From: Gp13-AA77 sp036521995
GTDB taxonomy: Bacteria > Acidobacteriota > Terriglobia > UBA7540
Direction of reading: 5' to 3'
Assembly: GCA_036521995.1 (NCBI GenBank)
Contig: DATDGR010000284.1
Location: forward strand, 1-54,515
Length of the DNA: 54,515 bases
Every line of letters begins with the position of its first letter. Position 1 is the first letter of the stretch. The notes beneath the pieces are model-generated. The model did no database searches. It saw only the letters and a program-made list of their open reading frames with translations, and was not told the DNA's origin. Positions 9,456 to 17,049 of the stretch are shown here, piece by piece. The translations under genes and the position numbers were made by a program.

Positions 9456-9830
9456 TCAGCGGCTGGCTAGTTTCTGAGCCATGTACAGCAGGAGCTGGCG
9501 GTCCTTCTCGTCGATGCGCTCGATCACACGCTTGACCTTCTCGAGAAAGCGCGCTTCACCCTCGGCCTCGGCTTCCTTGGCAAGCTCTTCGGTGGTCTGA
9601 CGAGCGGTCAAGTTCGGCAGGGCGGGCGGTTGATCCCCTTCGTAGAATAGCTCATAGAGCGGGATCTCAAGGGCTGCCGCCAGCCGTTCGAGGGTTTCAA
9701 GAGATGGCACCGTGTGGCCGTTCTCAACACGGGAAATGTAGCAGCGCAGCAGGCCAGTGCGCTTCTCGATATCGCCCTGAGAGAGGGACTCCTGTTCGCG
9801 AAGTTTTCGAAGTCGTCGTCCGATAACCAT
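9456..9830 (-). CDS. XRE-family transcriptional regulator
   Basis: A 124-residue protein with an N-terminal Cro/C1-type helix-turn-helix at about residues 5-60 (RLRKLREQESLSQGDIEKR, then YISRVENGHTVPSLETL). It has a C-terminal acidic/basic helical tail (LAKEAEAEGEARFLEKVKR) that probably mediates oligomerisation. No ligand domain is visible. It is transcribed divergently from the ECF sigma operon across a short gap, so it could control itself or that operon. The ATG at 9830 has no Shine-Dalgarno, and a promoter places the transcription start within a few bases of it. Confidence 0.88.
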   Translation of the reverse strand: MVIGRRLRKLREQESLSQGDIEKRTGLLRCYISRVENGHTVPSLETLERLAAALEIPLYELFYEGDQPPALPNLTARQTTEELAKEAEAEGEARFLEKVKRVIERIDEKDRQLLLYMAQKLASR

Positions 9831-9839
9831 AACAAGGCT

Positions 9840-9868
9840 ATATTGTCATAACGAGTAAGAGTAGTCAA
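9840..9868 (-). promoter_or_regulatory. Promoter of the XRE regulator (leaderless)
   Basis: On the minus strand: TTGACT (9868-9863), exactly 17 bases, then CAATAT (9845-9840). Initiation is expected at about 9833-9830, at the ATG itself. This fits the missing Shine-Dalgarno. Confidence 0.6.
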
Positions 9869-10039
9869 TGAGAAAATATTGGGCGGGTAGACCTAGTGGG
9901 GACCTCGGCGTCAAGCATTGGGGGTCGTTCGAGGGCACACGGCCGGATGTCAACCGGCAGCATCGCTTGGGATCGTAACCCGCCGACTGCCACTCTCGTC
10001 TTTACCTTTAGGAAAGGCGTGAGTCCACATGGAACCTCG

Positions 10040-10633
10040 ATGGCGATTGCGCAGCACGATGATCCGGAGGTTGACTGGATCCGGCGGACTCAGCGCGGTG
10101 ATGGGGAGGCCTACGCGCTGCTGGTCGAGCGTTATCAGCGGCGCACCTTCAGTCTCGTCTATCGCCTGGTCGGCCGCCGGGAGGAAGTGGAGGAGATTGC
10201 GCAGGAGGTCTTTGTCAAGGCCTTCCTGGCAGTCAGCAGTTATCACTTCGAAGCCTCGTTCGGCACCTGGCTCATGCGGATTGCGATCAATCACTGTTAT
10301 GATCATCTGCGCCGCCGCCGCGCGTCCCGCCTCACTTACTTCTCCGAGATGTCTCAGGAGAGCGAGCAGGCTTTGGAGGCGGGTGTGGAGACCGGGCAAG
10401 CGAGTGGAGAACGGATCGAGCTCGATCTTCAGAGCCGTGAGCTGGCGAGGAAGCTTCTGGAGCGCGCCTCGCCCCAGGACCGGGTGATCCTGACGCTGAA
10501 GGAGCTGGAGGATCTGTCGGTGGATGAAATTGCCGATTTGCTGAAGCTGAAACCCAGTACCGTGAAGGTGCGGCTGCACCGTGCTCGTAAGAGGATCCTT
10601 GCCGACTTCGAGCGCTGGGGGCGGGAGAGTTAA
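10040..10633 (+). CDS. ECF-type RNA polymerase sigma factor (RpoE-like)
   Basis: A 197-residue group IV sigma factor. Region 2 spans about residues 20-85 (YALLVERYQRRTFSLVYRLV, EEIAQEVFVKAF, then FGTWLMRIAINHCYDHLR). Region 4 lies at about 135-190 and contains the helix-turn-helix DLSVDEIADLLKLKPSTVKV. There is no region 1 or 3. The frame is open from 9896, but ATG 10040 gives the family's usual length. In-frame GTG 10019 (AGGAAAGG only 2 bases away) is an alternative. The anti-sigma gene starts 2 bases after the stop, the usual sigma/anti-sigma pairing, so activity is probably released by an envelope signal. Confidence 0.9.
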   Translation: MAIAQHDDPEVDWIRRTQRGDGEAYALLVERYQRRTFSLVYRLVGRREEVEEIAQEVFVKAFLAVSSYHFEASFGTWLMRIAINHCYDHLRRRRASRLTYFSEMSQESEQALEAGVETGQASGERIELDLQSRELARKLLERASPQDRVILTLKELEDLSVDEIADLLKLKPSTVKVRLHRARKRILADFERWGRES

Positions 10634-10635
10634 GT

Positions 10636-11100
10636 ATGCGTTGCCGACATGCACGTCAGCTTGTTCTCGAGGACAGAGAGCGCCGCTCCTCGGGAATTGA
10701 GGAGCATCTGGGCTCCTGTGCGGAATGCTCAGCCTACGCCCGGCACTGGGACGAACTGCGGCGGGGGTTGCGGCGGGTGGCTGAGGATCCCGCGCCCGAG
10801 GCAACATTTGGGTTCGCTCAGCGAGCGAGCCGCCTCCTCCAGGATGTTTTGGGCACGGAGCGCGCCGGCGAAGTCTTCCTGGAGCGGGCTGGCCGCCGAT
10901 TCGTCTATGCCGCCTTGCTGGCCACGTTTATCCTCTTCTTGGTGCTGCTTGTTCCGCGCACCAGCCCGGTGCGCTCTGCTGAGGCTGCCGAGATTGAACT
11001 GGCTCAGCCCGAGGCTTCCGCGGCACAGAACTATCCGCTGTTCTCGGGCCAGTTGCTGGCCAATGATTTCGAGTTTGCCGCGCAGTCCGGGGGACACTGA
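10636..11100 (+). CDS. Zinc-finger transmembrane anti-sigma factor
   Basis: A 154-residue partner of the preceding ECF sigma factor. The N-terminal zinc anti-sigma signature is H24-xxx-C28-xx-C31 (EEHLGSCAEC), followed by a helical sigma-binding stretch. One transmembrane helix lies near residues 90-109 (FVYAALLATFILFLVLLVP) and a ~45-residue extracytoplasmic tail follows. This arrangement holds the sigma factor at the membrane until stress. It is the second gene of a three-gene operon. Confidence 0.82.
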   Translation: MRCRHARQLVLEDRERRSSGIEEHLGSCAECSAYARHWDELRRGLRRVAEDPAPEATFGFAQRASRLLQDVLGTERAGEVFLERAGRRFVYAALLATFILFLVLLVPRTSPVRSAEAAEIELAQPEASAAQNYPLFSGQLLANDFEFAAQSGGH

Positions 11101-11105
11101 AGCCG

Positions 11106-11483
11106 ATGAAGCAGCGCGCCTACCTATACTTCGTGTCCACTTTTCTTCTCGGCGTCGTGGTGGGAGCCGTGGGTCTGTTTCTTTATGCCTGGTACGGAGG
11201 GCACTGGCATCGGCCGATGGATCGTGGCCGCATCGTTCGGGATCTGGGCAGAGAGCTGAAACTGAATGACCAGCAAACGACGCAACTAACCCAAATCATG
11301 AACGATTCCGCGAAAAAGTACGATCAACTGCACAATCAGGTCCGGCCCCAGTTTGAGGCCCTTCGCGATGCGACGGACGACCAGATCCGCCAGATCTTGA
11401 CGCCTGATCAAGTTACAAAGTTCAATGAACTGGTTCGAAAATGGCGGGCGGGCGCACGTTTGGGCCCAGGCCCGAGGCGTTAG
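11106..11483 (+). CDS. Periplasmic CpxP/Spy-like or heavy-metal-sensor-like protein
   Basis: A 125-residue membrane-anchored or exported protein. Residues 8-30 (YFVSTFLLGVVVGAVGLFLY) form a signal anchor. The rest is helical, with ELKLNDQQTTQLTQIMNDS and LTPDQVTKFNELVRKWR resembling the LTxxQ repeats of CpxP/Spy/CnrX proteins, which bind misfolded proteins or metals and tune stress signalling. It starts 5 bases after the anti-sigma stop, so it is probably the envelope-side sensor or a target of the sigma system. The function is inferred from similarity of pattern and position. Confidence 0.65.
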   Translation: MKQRAYLYFVSTFLLGVVVGAVGLFLYAWYGGHWHRPMDRGRIVRDLGRELKLNDQQTTQLTQIMNDSAKKYDQLHNQVRPQFEALRDATDDQIRQILTPDQVTKFNELVRKWRAGARLGPGPRR

Positions 11484-11524
11484 CAACCCTAGACCCGGGG
11501 AGTGATATCCGGACAGCCATCCCT

Positions 11525-11977
11525 CTAAAAAGGAATGTCTTCATCCGTGATTTCCGGAGCGGAAGTTGGCGAAGGTTCTGGGGAGGCTTCTGACTCGGCG
11601 GGCGCACGGTTTGTGACACTTGCCGCGTTGCGCTCCGAGTCCGCTCTCGAGCCGAGCATCTTCATTTCCCGCGCCACGATCTCATAAGCTGTCCGTTTGT
11701 TTCCGCCCTGATCCTCCCACTGACGGCTTCGAATGCTTCCCTCAATGTAGATCTGTTTGCCCTTGGTAAGGTATTCCCCGCAGATCTCGGCCAGCTTGCT
11801 CCAGGCGACAATCGTGTGCCATTCGGTGCGCCGCTGCTGCTCGCCAGCGCGATCCTTGAAGGCCTCGTCGGTGGCCAGCGTGAACTTGGCCACGGGAGTC
11901 CCACTCGGTGTGTACTTCACCTCGGGATCCTTGCCAAGGCGTCCAATCAAGATCACCTTGTTAACCGAGCCACTCAT
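11525..11977 (-). CDS. ssb: Single-stranded DNA-binding protein
   Basis: A 150-residue SSB that coats single-stranded DNA in replication and repair. The OB fold covers residues 1-108 (NKVILIGRLGKDPEVKYTPS, then EWHTIVAWSKLAEICGEYL and KGKQIYIEGSIR). A disordered Pro/Ser-rich linker leads to the acidic tail EITDEDIPF, which recruits partner proteins. A GGAGGAG site 5 bases before the ATG supports the start. It lies 72 bases downstream of cpoB on the same strand, and may be read through from the tol operon. Confidence 0.96.
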   Translation of the reverse strand: MSGSVNKVILIGRLGKDPEVKYTPSGTPVAKFTLATDEAFKDRAGEQQRRTEWHTIVAWSKLAEICGEYLTKGKQIYIEGSIRSRQWEDQGGNKRTAYEIVAREMKMLGSRADSERNAASVTNRAPAESEASPEPSPTSAPEITDEDIPF

Positions 11978-12049
11978 GAGATCTCCTCCGTAAGGGCGAA
12001 GCCTTCGTCGCGATTCTTGCCGGGTCGAACATCGACATGAGGCAAGCGC

Positions 12050-12916
12050 TCACGAGAGCCGCTTGAGGCGCTGGCGCGCGAGGTCCGCCTCGTGGGAATT
12101 GGGAAAGCGTTTGATCAAGGAACGAAGCTCGCGTGCGCCCGCCTGGGTCTGTCCGAGGGCGATTAGGGCGTAGGCCTTCTTGAGCTGAGCAGCCGGCAGC
12201 TTGTTGCCGTTCGGATACCGTTCCAGACACTTATTGTACTCCTCGATGGCTTGATCGTACTTCTTCTGGCTGTAATACGAGTCCCCGACGTAAAACTGGG
12301 CATTGGAGGCCAGATCAGTGTCTCCATAATTCTGCACGTACTGCTGGAATTCCTGAATGGCCAAGTCGTAGTGTCCCGTACTGTAGTCGTTCAAGCCGGA
12401 CTTGTAAAGAGTATCGGGGTCGGGAACAGAAACGGCCGGGCGATTGGGGTTCGGGCCTGGCTGGCCCCCTGAACCGGGGCCCGAGGGCGAGCCTGGGGCG
12501 GAGCCCGAGGAAGGCTGGGTGTTCAGCGTTTGGATGATGTTCTGGGTCTGCGCAAGCTGCTCGCTCAGTTTTCCCAGGCGGGCCTTGCTCTCCTCCAGGC
12601 TCTCGCTCAGCGCCTGAATCTGGCCTGTCAAGCTGTCAAAGCGGCTGTTGCTAGTGGCTAGGTTCTGGGCGTTCGTCTTCTGAAGATCGGCGACGGCCGC
12701 CTTCATCGAGTTCACATTGTCGTTCGCTTGCTCAACGAGCGTCTTGAGGATTGCGCCTTGTGTGTCGACGGTCTTTTGCATGTTTTCGACCGTCTGCTGG
12801 AGCGTCTCCAGTTGCTGTTGTATCTGGATGAGTTCCTTGCTGACGGCCCGTCCGGAAGGGGCCGCCGCAAGTGTGATAACGACCGCGAAAAAGGCTAGAG
12901 CGGGTCTTGTTTTCAA
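12050..12916 (-). CDS. cpoB: Cell division coordinator CpoB / YbgF-like TPR protein
   Basis: A 288-residue periplasmic protein of the Tol-Pal system that links envelope constriction to peptidoglycan synthesis. Residues 1-25 are a signal peptide. Residues 28-125 form a coiled coil (IQIQQQLETLQQTVENMQKT and following heptads) that would trimerise the protein. A Gly/Pro/Ser linker spans about 130-160. Three TPR units occupy about 165-285 (LYKSGLNDYSTGHYDLAIQE, then SYYSQKKYDQAIEEYNKCLE). The start is TTG 12916. It is preceded by two GC-rich hairpins after pal, which may reduce read-through from the upstream genes. Confidence 0.87.
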   Translation of the reverse strand: MKTRPALAFFAVVITLAAAPSGRAVSKELIQIQQQLETLQQTVENMQKTVDTQGAILKTLVEQANDNVNSMKAAVADLQKTNAQNLATSNSRFDSLTGQIQALSESLEESKARLGKLSEQLAQTQNIIQTLNTQPSSGSAPGSPSGPGSGGQPGPNPNRPAVSVPDPDTLYKSGLNDYSTGHYDLAIQEFQQYVQNYGDTDLASNAQFYVGDSYYSQKKYDQAIEEYNKCLERYPNGNKLPAAQLKKAYALIALGQTQAGARELRSLIKRFPNSHEADLARQRLKRLS

Positions 12917-13062
12917 GGCAGTTTGTACACCTCACCGCACAAAAGTTAGGTCGGCGTTAGTTTACTCTCTGGCGCGAGAGGGGTCAACCGGGACGGGCAC
13001 GGGCGGAGGCCCGCGCGCAGGGAGGCAATTTGCGCCCTGGGTTGCGCAGACGGAAAGAATCG

Positions 13063-13133
13063 GCCGGGCGGCCCCTGAGGGCCGCCCGGCTCGACGTGAG
13101 GCCGGGCGGGGCGAGAGCTACCCGCCCGGGGCT
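13063..13133 (-). terminator. Pair of GC-rich hairpins between pal and cpoB
   Basis: The first hairpin after pal on the minus strand pairs CCGGGCGGG and CCCGCCCGG within 13102-13131. The second is a perfect 12-bp stem (13063-13074 with 79-90 of the same hundred) with a 4-base loop. Neither is followed by a strong T run, so they may act as partial terminators, mRNA-processing or stabilising elements rather than full stops. Confidence 0.6.
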
Positions 13134-13136
13134 TGG

Positions 13137-13907
13137 CTACTGTTGCGGAGCCGGCTGGCTTTCCGTGCCCAAGACCGGTTTCGCATTCCGGTTCTGCTGC
13201 CAGCATGCCTCGTTGTGATCCGTGCACACCGGGCGGTCCTTACCATAGGAGATGGTAGAGATGTTATCCGCCGGAATGCCCAGGTCCGTGACGAATTTCT
13301 TGGCAGCATCGGCACGGCGCTGGCCCAGACCGAGGTTGTACTCCTCGCTGCCACGCTCGTCGCAGTTGCCTTCAAAGGTGATCTTGGCATCCGGGTGCTG
13401 CTTCAGGATGTCAGCGTCGTCCGTCAAGGCCTGCTGGGCGTCTGACCGGATATTGGACTTGTCAAAGTCAAAATACGCCGTCTTCAGTTCGGGCGGTGGC
13501 GGCGGTGGCGGCGGTGGCGGTGGTGGTGGCGGCGGTGGTGGTGGTGCCGTCACAGTCAGCCGCGCAGTGCAGCTCGTATTCCCGCCTGCGCCCGTAGCCG
13601 TCAGCGTGTAGGTGGTAGAGTCATCAGGTGTGACCGACTGCGACCCCGAAGCCTGCACTTTACCAACGGTAGGCTCCAAATCCAGGTCAGTTGCATTTTG
13701 GGAGTTCCAGGTCAGAGTAGCGGCCTGACCCTTTTCCACCGTCGTGGGCTCCGCCGACAAGTTGCAAACCGGCGCGGCGGGTGGCGGCGGCGGTGGCGGT
13801 GGTGGCGGCGGTGCCACAACTTTCTTCTTCGGGTGGCAGGCACCGGCGAGCAGAAGCAATCCCAGGACAGTTACGAGAACTTCAACGCTGCGTTTCCTCT
13901 CTCGCAT
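13137..13907 (-). CDS. pal: Peptidoglycan-associated lipoprotein (Pal/OmpA family) with extra Ig-like domain
   Basis: A 256-residue outer-membrane lipoprotein. The lipobox LLAGAC places the lipidated Cys at residue 24. A poly-Pro tract follows, then an Ig-like domain at about 47-120 (CNLSAEPTTVEKGQAATLTW, TYTLTATGAGGNTSC), with a second poly-Pro tract at about 122-140. The OmpA-like peptidoglycan-binding domain covers 143-245 (AYFDFDKSNIRSDA, CDERGSEEYNLGLGQRRADA). Most Pal proteins lack the Ig-like domain and long proline rods; here they would lengthen the reach to peptidoglycan. AAGGAGG precedes ATG 13907. It lies between tolB and cpoB as usual. Confidence 0.92.
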   Translation of the reverse strand: MRERKRSVEVLVTVLGLLLLAGACHPKKKVVAPPPPPPPPPPPAAPVCNLSAEPTTVEKGQAATLTWNSQNATDLDLEPTVGKVQASGSQSVTPDDSTTYTLTATGAGGNTSCTARLTVTAPPPPPPPPPPPPPPPPPPELKTAYFDFDKSNIRSDAQQALTDDADILKQHPDAKITFEGNCDERGSEEYNLGLGQRRADAAKKFVTDLGIPADNISTISYGKDRPVCTDHNEACWQQNRNAKPVLGTESQPAPQQ

Positions 13908-14075
13908 TATGATCCTCCTTAGACAGTAACCAACTTAATCCTCGAGATTCCCGTGGGCAACTTTCAGCTTCCCCCTCTTACACTTACGTGGGGCGCCGAG
14001 CCAAGCCCCACAGCAGATCGGATAATGACCGCCGAACGGGAGTATTCTACATCAGCTTACCAGCAATGACAACAA

Positions 14076-14096
14076 TGCATTTTCCAATAAAATGCA
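14076..14096. repeat. Perfect 8-bp inverted repeat in the tolB-pal gap
   Basis: TGCATTTT (14076-14083) and AAAATGCA (14089-14096) flank CCAAT. It lies in the 263-base gap after tolB and before pal. It could be an operator, a weak terminator or a processing site. No other feature was found in that gap. Confidence 0.45.
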
Positions 14097-14170
14097 CAAT
14101 ATTGGTTGCCCACGAAGATAAGTCCAATTCCTCCTTCTTTCCGGTGCCTCCCCGTCCCCAGACCCCAGGC

Positions 14171-15562
14171 CTAGTTTGACCAGTTCGGGTTCCAGTTATC
14201 GCCTTGGGTGGTGAGCTGTTTCGGGTTACTGCCATCCGCCAGCATCATCCAGATCTGCCGTCCCGCTTGGCGCGTCGACGAAAACACCAAGTGCCGGCCA
14301 TCCGGCGACCATGTGGGGTGCTCATTTCGCCCGGCGTCATGAGTAAGCTGGGTGATCTGACCGGACCCAATATCAATAACATAGACGTCGTAGGTCCCGG
14401 TCTCCGACACTCGCCACTGAAAGGCCATGAACTGGCCGTTGGGAGACCAAGAAGGCTCGCTGGCATCACCACCGCCAGTGATAAGCCGTCGCAGATTCGA
14501 ACCGTCCGCGCTCATGATGTAAATCTGCGGGGTGCCGCTTCGGTCCGACACAAAAGCCATTTCGTTGCCGGTTTTTGGATTCCACGCCGGCGAAATGTCG
14601 ACGCTCGGAGAGAACGTCAGGCGCTGCAGGTCTGATCCATCCGGGTTTGCTAAGTAGATTTCCGAGTCTCCTCCAAGGCTCGAGGAAAAGGCCAGTTTCT
14701 TGCCGTCCGGGGACCAAGCAGGCGTGGCGTTCATCCCGGAAAGATGCGGAAAAGGCAGAAGGTGGTGGCTCTCCAAGGAATAGACAACGATCTCCGGGTT
14801 ACCGCTGACATAACTCATAAAGGCTAGCCGGTTATTGTCCGGCGACCAGCGGGGTGTAAGCGAGAGCGACCCATAGCTGGTGATGGGGTGCTGGTTAAAA
14901 CCGTCGTAGTCCATGACATAGATTTCCGAATGCCCCGAACGGCCGCTACGATTGCTTACAAAGACGATCTTGGTAAGGGCAATGCCCGGCATGCCTCCGC
15001 CCAGCGTCTGCACGATCTCGTTAGCGAAACGATGGGCGGTTTCCCGCGTGGAAATCTCGTCCGGCGTGGCCACGAATCGCTTCGCCAGCACGCTGGGACT
15101 CCCCGGATTCTTAACGTCGTACAGGTAGCCCGTGACTACAAGGTTTGAGTTCGATATTTCCGTTTTGCCGAACACCAGCATCTGGGTTGAGACGGGCGGG
15201 TTCGCCCATTGATCAAACACGACGTCCGCCGGAACCACCGGCAGCTTCAGCGGATAGAAGCTGCGGCTGACTAGGTCGAAAATGCCGGCGTTGTCAAGGT
15301 CATTCCACAGAACAGAGTTGAACTCCTGTGTCAGGGGCGCGAGACTTGCGTCCGAGGACTGGGCGGGGAGTTCCGTCACCGCAATTCGGATGCTGGGTGC
15401 GCCCCGATTGATGCCAGTTGTGATCTGGCCGCGCAACGGCAGCGAAGGAAAAATGGATGCAACCACAACGGCCATCGCCAAGCCCAGCGTCATGTAAAGG
15501 CCATAAACGGTCGCTCTCGTCCTTCGCTTCGCCAAGTTAAACAAACGGTTATGCTGGTTCAT
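14171..15562 (-). CDS. tolB: Tol-Pal translocation protein TolB
   Basis: A 463-residue periplasmic protein that binds Pal and TolA during outer-membrane constriction. The start chosen is ATG 15562 (MNQHNRLFNLAKRR), with AAGGAG about 12 bases upstream; the frame is open to 15742, but that region would overlap the preceding gene. A signal anchor follows at about residues 20-42. The N-terminal TolB domain covers about 55-190 (RIAVTELPAQ, FNSVLWNDLDNAGIFDLVSR). A six-bladed propeller with PD40 repeats follows (SPDNNRLAFMS, SPDGKKLAFSS, MAFVSDRSGTPQIY, SPNGQFMAFQW, SPDGRHLVFSS). Confidence 0.94.
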   Translation of the reverse strand: MNQHNRLFNLAKRRTRATVYGLYMTLGLAMAVVVASIFPSLPLRGQITTGINRGAPSIRIAVTELPAQSSDASLAPLTQEFNSVLWNDLDNAGIFDLVSRSFYPLKLPVVPADVVFDQWANPPVSTQMLVFGKTEISNSNLVVTGYLYDVKNPGSPSVLAKRFVATPDEISTRETAHRFANEIVQTLGGGMPGIALTKIVFVSNRSGRSGHSEIYVMDYDGFNQHPITSYGSLSLTPRWSPDNNRLAFMSYVSGNPEIVVYSLESHHLLPFPHLSGMNATPAWSPDGKKLAFSSSLGGDSEIYLANPDGSDLQRLTFSPSVDISPAWNPKTGNEMAFVSDRSGTPQIYIMSADGSNLRRLITGGGDASEPSWSPNGQFMAFQWRVSETGTYDVYVIDIGSGQITQLTHDAGRNEHPTWSPDGRHLVFSSTRQAGRQIWMMLADGSNPKQLTTQGDNWNPNWSN

Positions 15563-15647
15563 GAGTGCTAGAGGTCTCCTTGATAGAATCACTCCACCAC
15601 AACTTAACCTCAAGTAAAGAGGACACGCGCTCTGGAGCTGGGCGCGA

Positions 15648-16442
15648 TCAGCGGTGAAAATCGAAATAAAAGTCCACGGAAACCTTGCCGCCCGAATAAT
15701 CCGGAGGCAGCGATCCGAACGGATTCGAAGCCTCGATCGCACGGAGGGTCGAGCGATCCACTTCGGGATTCCCGCTTGATTGCGTCAGGCGGATATTGGT
15801 GACGGAGCCGTCGCGCAGGATGTCAAACTCCACGTAGACGCGCGGGGCTGACATCAGGCTCGGGCTGATGGTTGAAAGCAACCAGTTGCTGCTCACCTTG
15901 TTCCTGACTGCGGCTACGTACCAGCCGTACCGGTTGCCGAAGTCGCCTTGGCCAAACGCAAGACCAGCCTCGCCCGCTGACGTTGTAAATTGGTTGTAGG
16001 CCACGGCCGGCTGGCCCCCGGCCCCGAAGGGTACCGCGTTCGGCGGCGGGGTGAGCTGCTGCTTCTGAATCCGGGTATTAGTGCGCTTGGGCTCTTCAGG
16101 CTTGACAGCGTCCTTGAAACTCGGGATTTCCTCAGCCTTTTCGGGTGGCGGCGGGGTCTCCGGCTCGGTTTTATAGAGACCAGGGTTCTGGTTGGCCAGG
16201 GTGTTGGGCGTGGTGATCAAGGGGGTCGGCAGAGGCACGCCGGGCAAGGACGCCACCGCCTGCACGCGCGTGCTCGATCCTTTTTCCCAGGGGTTGCCCC
16301 AACCCTCACCGTGCCGGAACTGGAAGAGGCCATAGCTCAACATGATTCCGAAGAGGCCGGCATGCAGAACCATCGACGCCAAAAGCGGTCGGCGAAGGCT
16401 CTCGTGCCCCTCGACCGACAAGAGAGCGGTTTGAGCGCTCAT
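15648..16442 (-). CDS. TonB/TolA-like energy transducer
   Basis: A 264-residue inner-membrane protein in the position of TolA. The N-terminal anchor lies at about residues 20-43 (LASMVLHAGLFGIMLSYGLF). A Pro/Glu/Lys-rich periplasmic spacer follows at about 60-150, and a TonB C-terminal-type domain at about 165-264 (VYVEFDILRDGSVTNIRLTQ, then PEVDRSTLRAI). It would pass energy from TolQR to TolB-Pal. The C-terminal domain is TonB-like rather than classical TolA, as often seen outside Proteobacteria. It could also serve the TonB receptor encoded at 38-41 kb, since no other tonB/exbBD is in the window. Confidence 0.85.
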   Translation of the reverse strand: MSAQTALLSVEGHESLRRPLLASMVLHAGLFGIMLSYGLFQFRHGEGWGNPWEKGSSTRVQAVASLPGVPLPTPLITTPNTLANQNPGLYKTEPETPPPPEKAEEIPSFKDAVKPEEPKRTNTRIQKQQLTPPPNAVPFGAGGQPAVAYNQFTTSAGEAGLAFGQGDFGNRYGWYVAAVRNKVSSNWLLSTISPSLMSAPRVYVEFDILRDGSVTNIRLTQSSGNPEVDRSTLRAIEASNPFGSLPPDYSGGKVSVDFYFDFHR

Positions 16443-16499
16443 GTCCAGAAAGCTCGAAATTGAAACTCCGACCTCGACGGAGGCTCGAGCAATACCCTT

Positions 16500-16922
16500 T
16501 CACCTGCCCTTAGTTGAAAGGGGCTCCGTGACGATATTGATGTTCGTTACATTAGCCTGCTTCAAAGCATCGATCACGCGCGCGAAGGTGCCGAAGGGAA
16601 CCGCTTGGTCCGCCCGGATAAAGATGGGGGCATCGGCCGCGCCTTGCAGGCGCTGCGCCACCGTCGCTCCGAGCACATTGATGTTGACCGGGTCGTTTCC
16701 CACATAGAGCGTCTGCCTCCGGTCGATAGTGATCACCACCTTTTGAATGGATACAGCCTTCACGGTACGCGTCTTGGGTAGGTCCACCTCAATCCCAGAT
16801 TCGAGAATCGGCGCCGTGACCATAAAAATGATGAGCAGCACCAGCATGACGTCGACAAACGGCGTCACGTTGATGTCGGAGAGCGACGTCCGGGTACGTC
16901 CCTGCGCACTGGTGAAAGCCAT
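16500..16922 (-). CDS. tolR: TolR/ExbD proton-channel subunit
   Basis: A 140-residue inner-membrane protein with one transmembrane helix at about 20-42 (INVTPFVDVMLVLLIIF). Asp24 is the conserved proton-carrying residue. A periplasmic domain of about 90 residues follows. It works with TolQ to energise the TolA-like protein encoded next. A gap of about 57 bases to that gene contains AT-rich 'TCGAAATT'-type repeats. Confidence 0.93.
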   Translation of the reverse strand: MAFTSAQGRTRTSLSDINVTPFVDVMLVLLIIFMVTAPILESGIEVDLPKTRTVKAVSIQKVVITIDRRQTLYVGNDPVNINVLGATVAQRLQGAADAPIFIRADQAVPFGTFARVIDALKQANVTNINIVTEPLSTKGR

Positions 16923-16924
16923 AG

Positions 16925-17046
16925 TTCGAAGCTCGAAAATCGAAATTCAAGAAGTCGCTTCGACGGCCAGAGTCTAAACTCGAAACCCAAGGGGTTGAGA
17001 GCTCAACAAGCCTGCTGAAGCTTCGATTTTCGAAACTCGAGTTTCG
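16925..17046. repeat. Inverted TTCGAAATCG-type repeats inside the tolQ-tolR gap
   Basis: The 125-base gap holds TTCGAAGCTCGAAAATCGAA at 16925-16944 and an inverted relative at 17022-17041 sharing the 12-mer TTCGATTTTCGA. A related AAGCTCGAAATTGAAAC sits in the tolR-tolA gap at about 16449-16466. The pieces look like an interspersed palindromic repeat family inside an operon. Confidence 0.6.
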
Positions 17047-17049
17047 GTT

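Noticed and set aside
13490..13550. Repetitive GGT/GGC run suggesting an array
   Set aside because: It is the reverse complement of poly-Pro codons inside pal, not a CRISPR or VNTR array with spacers.
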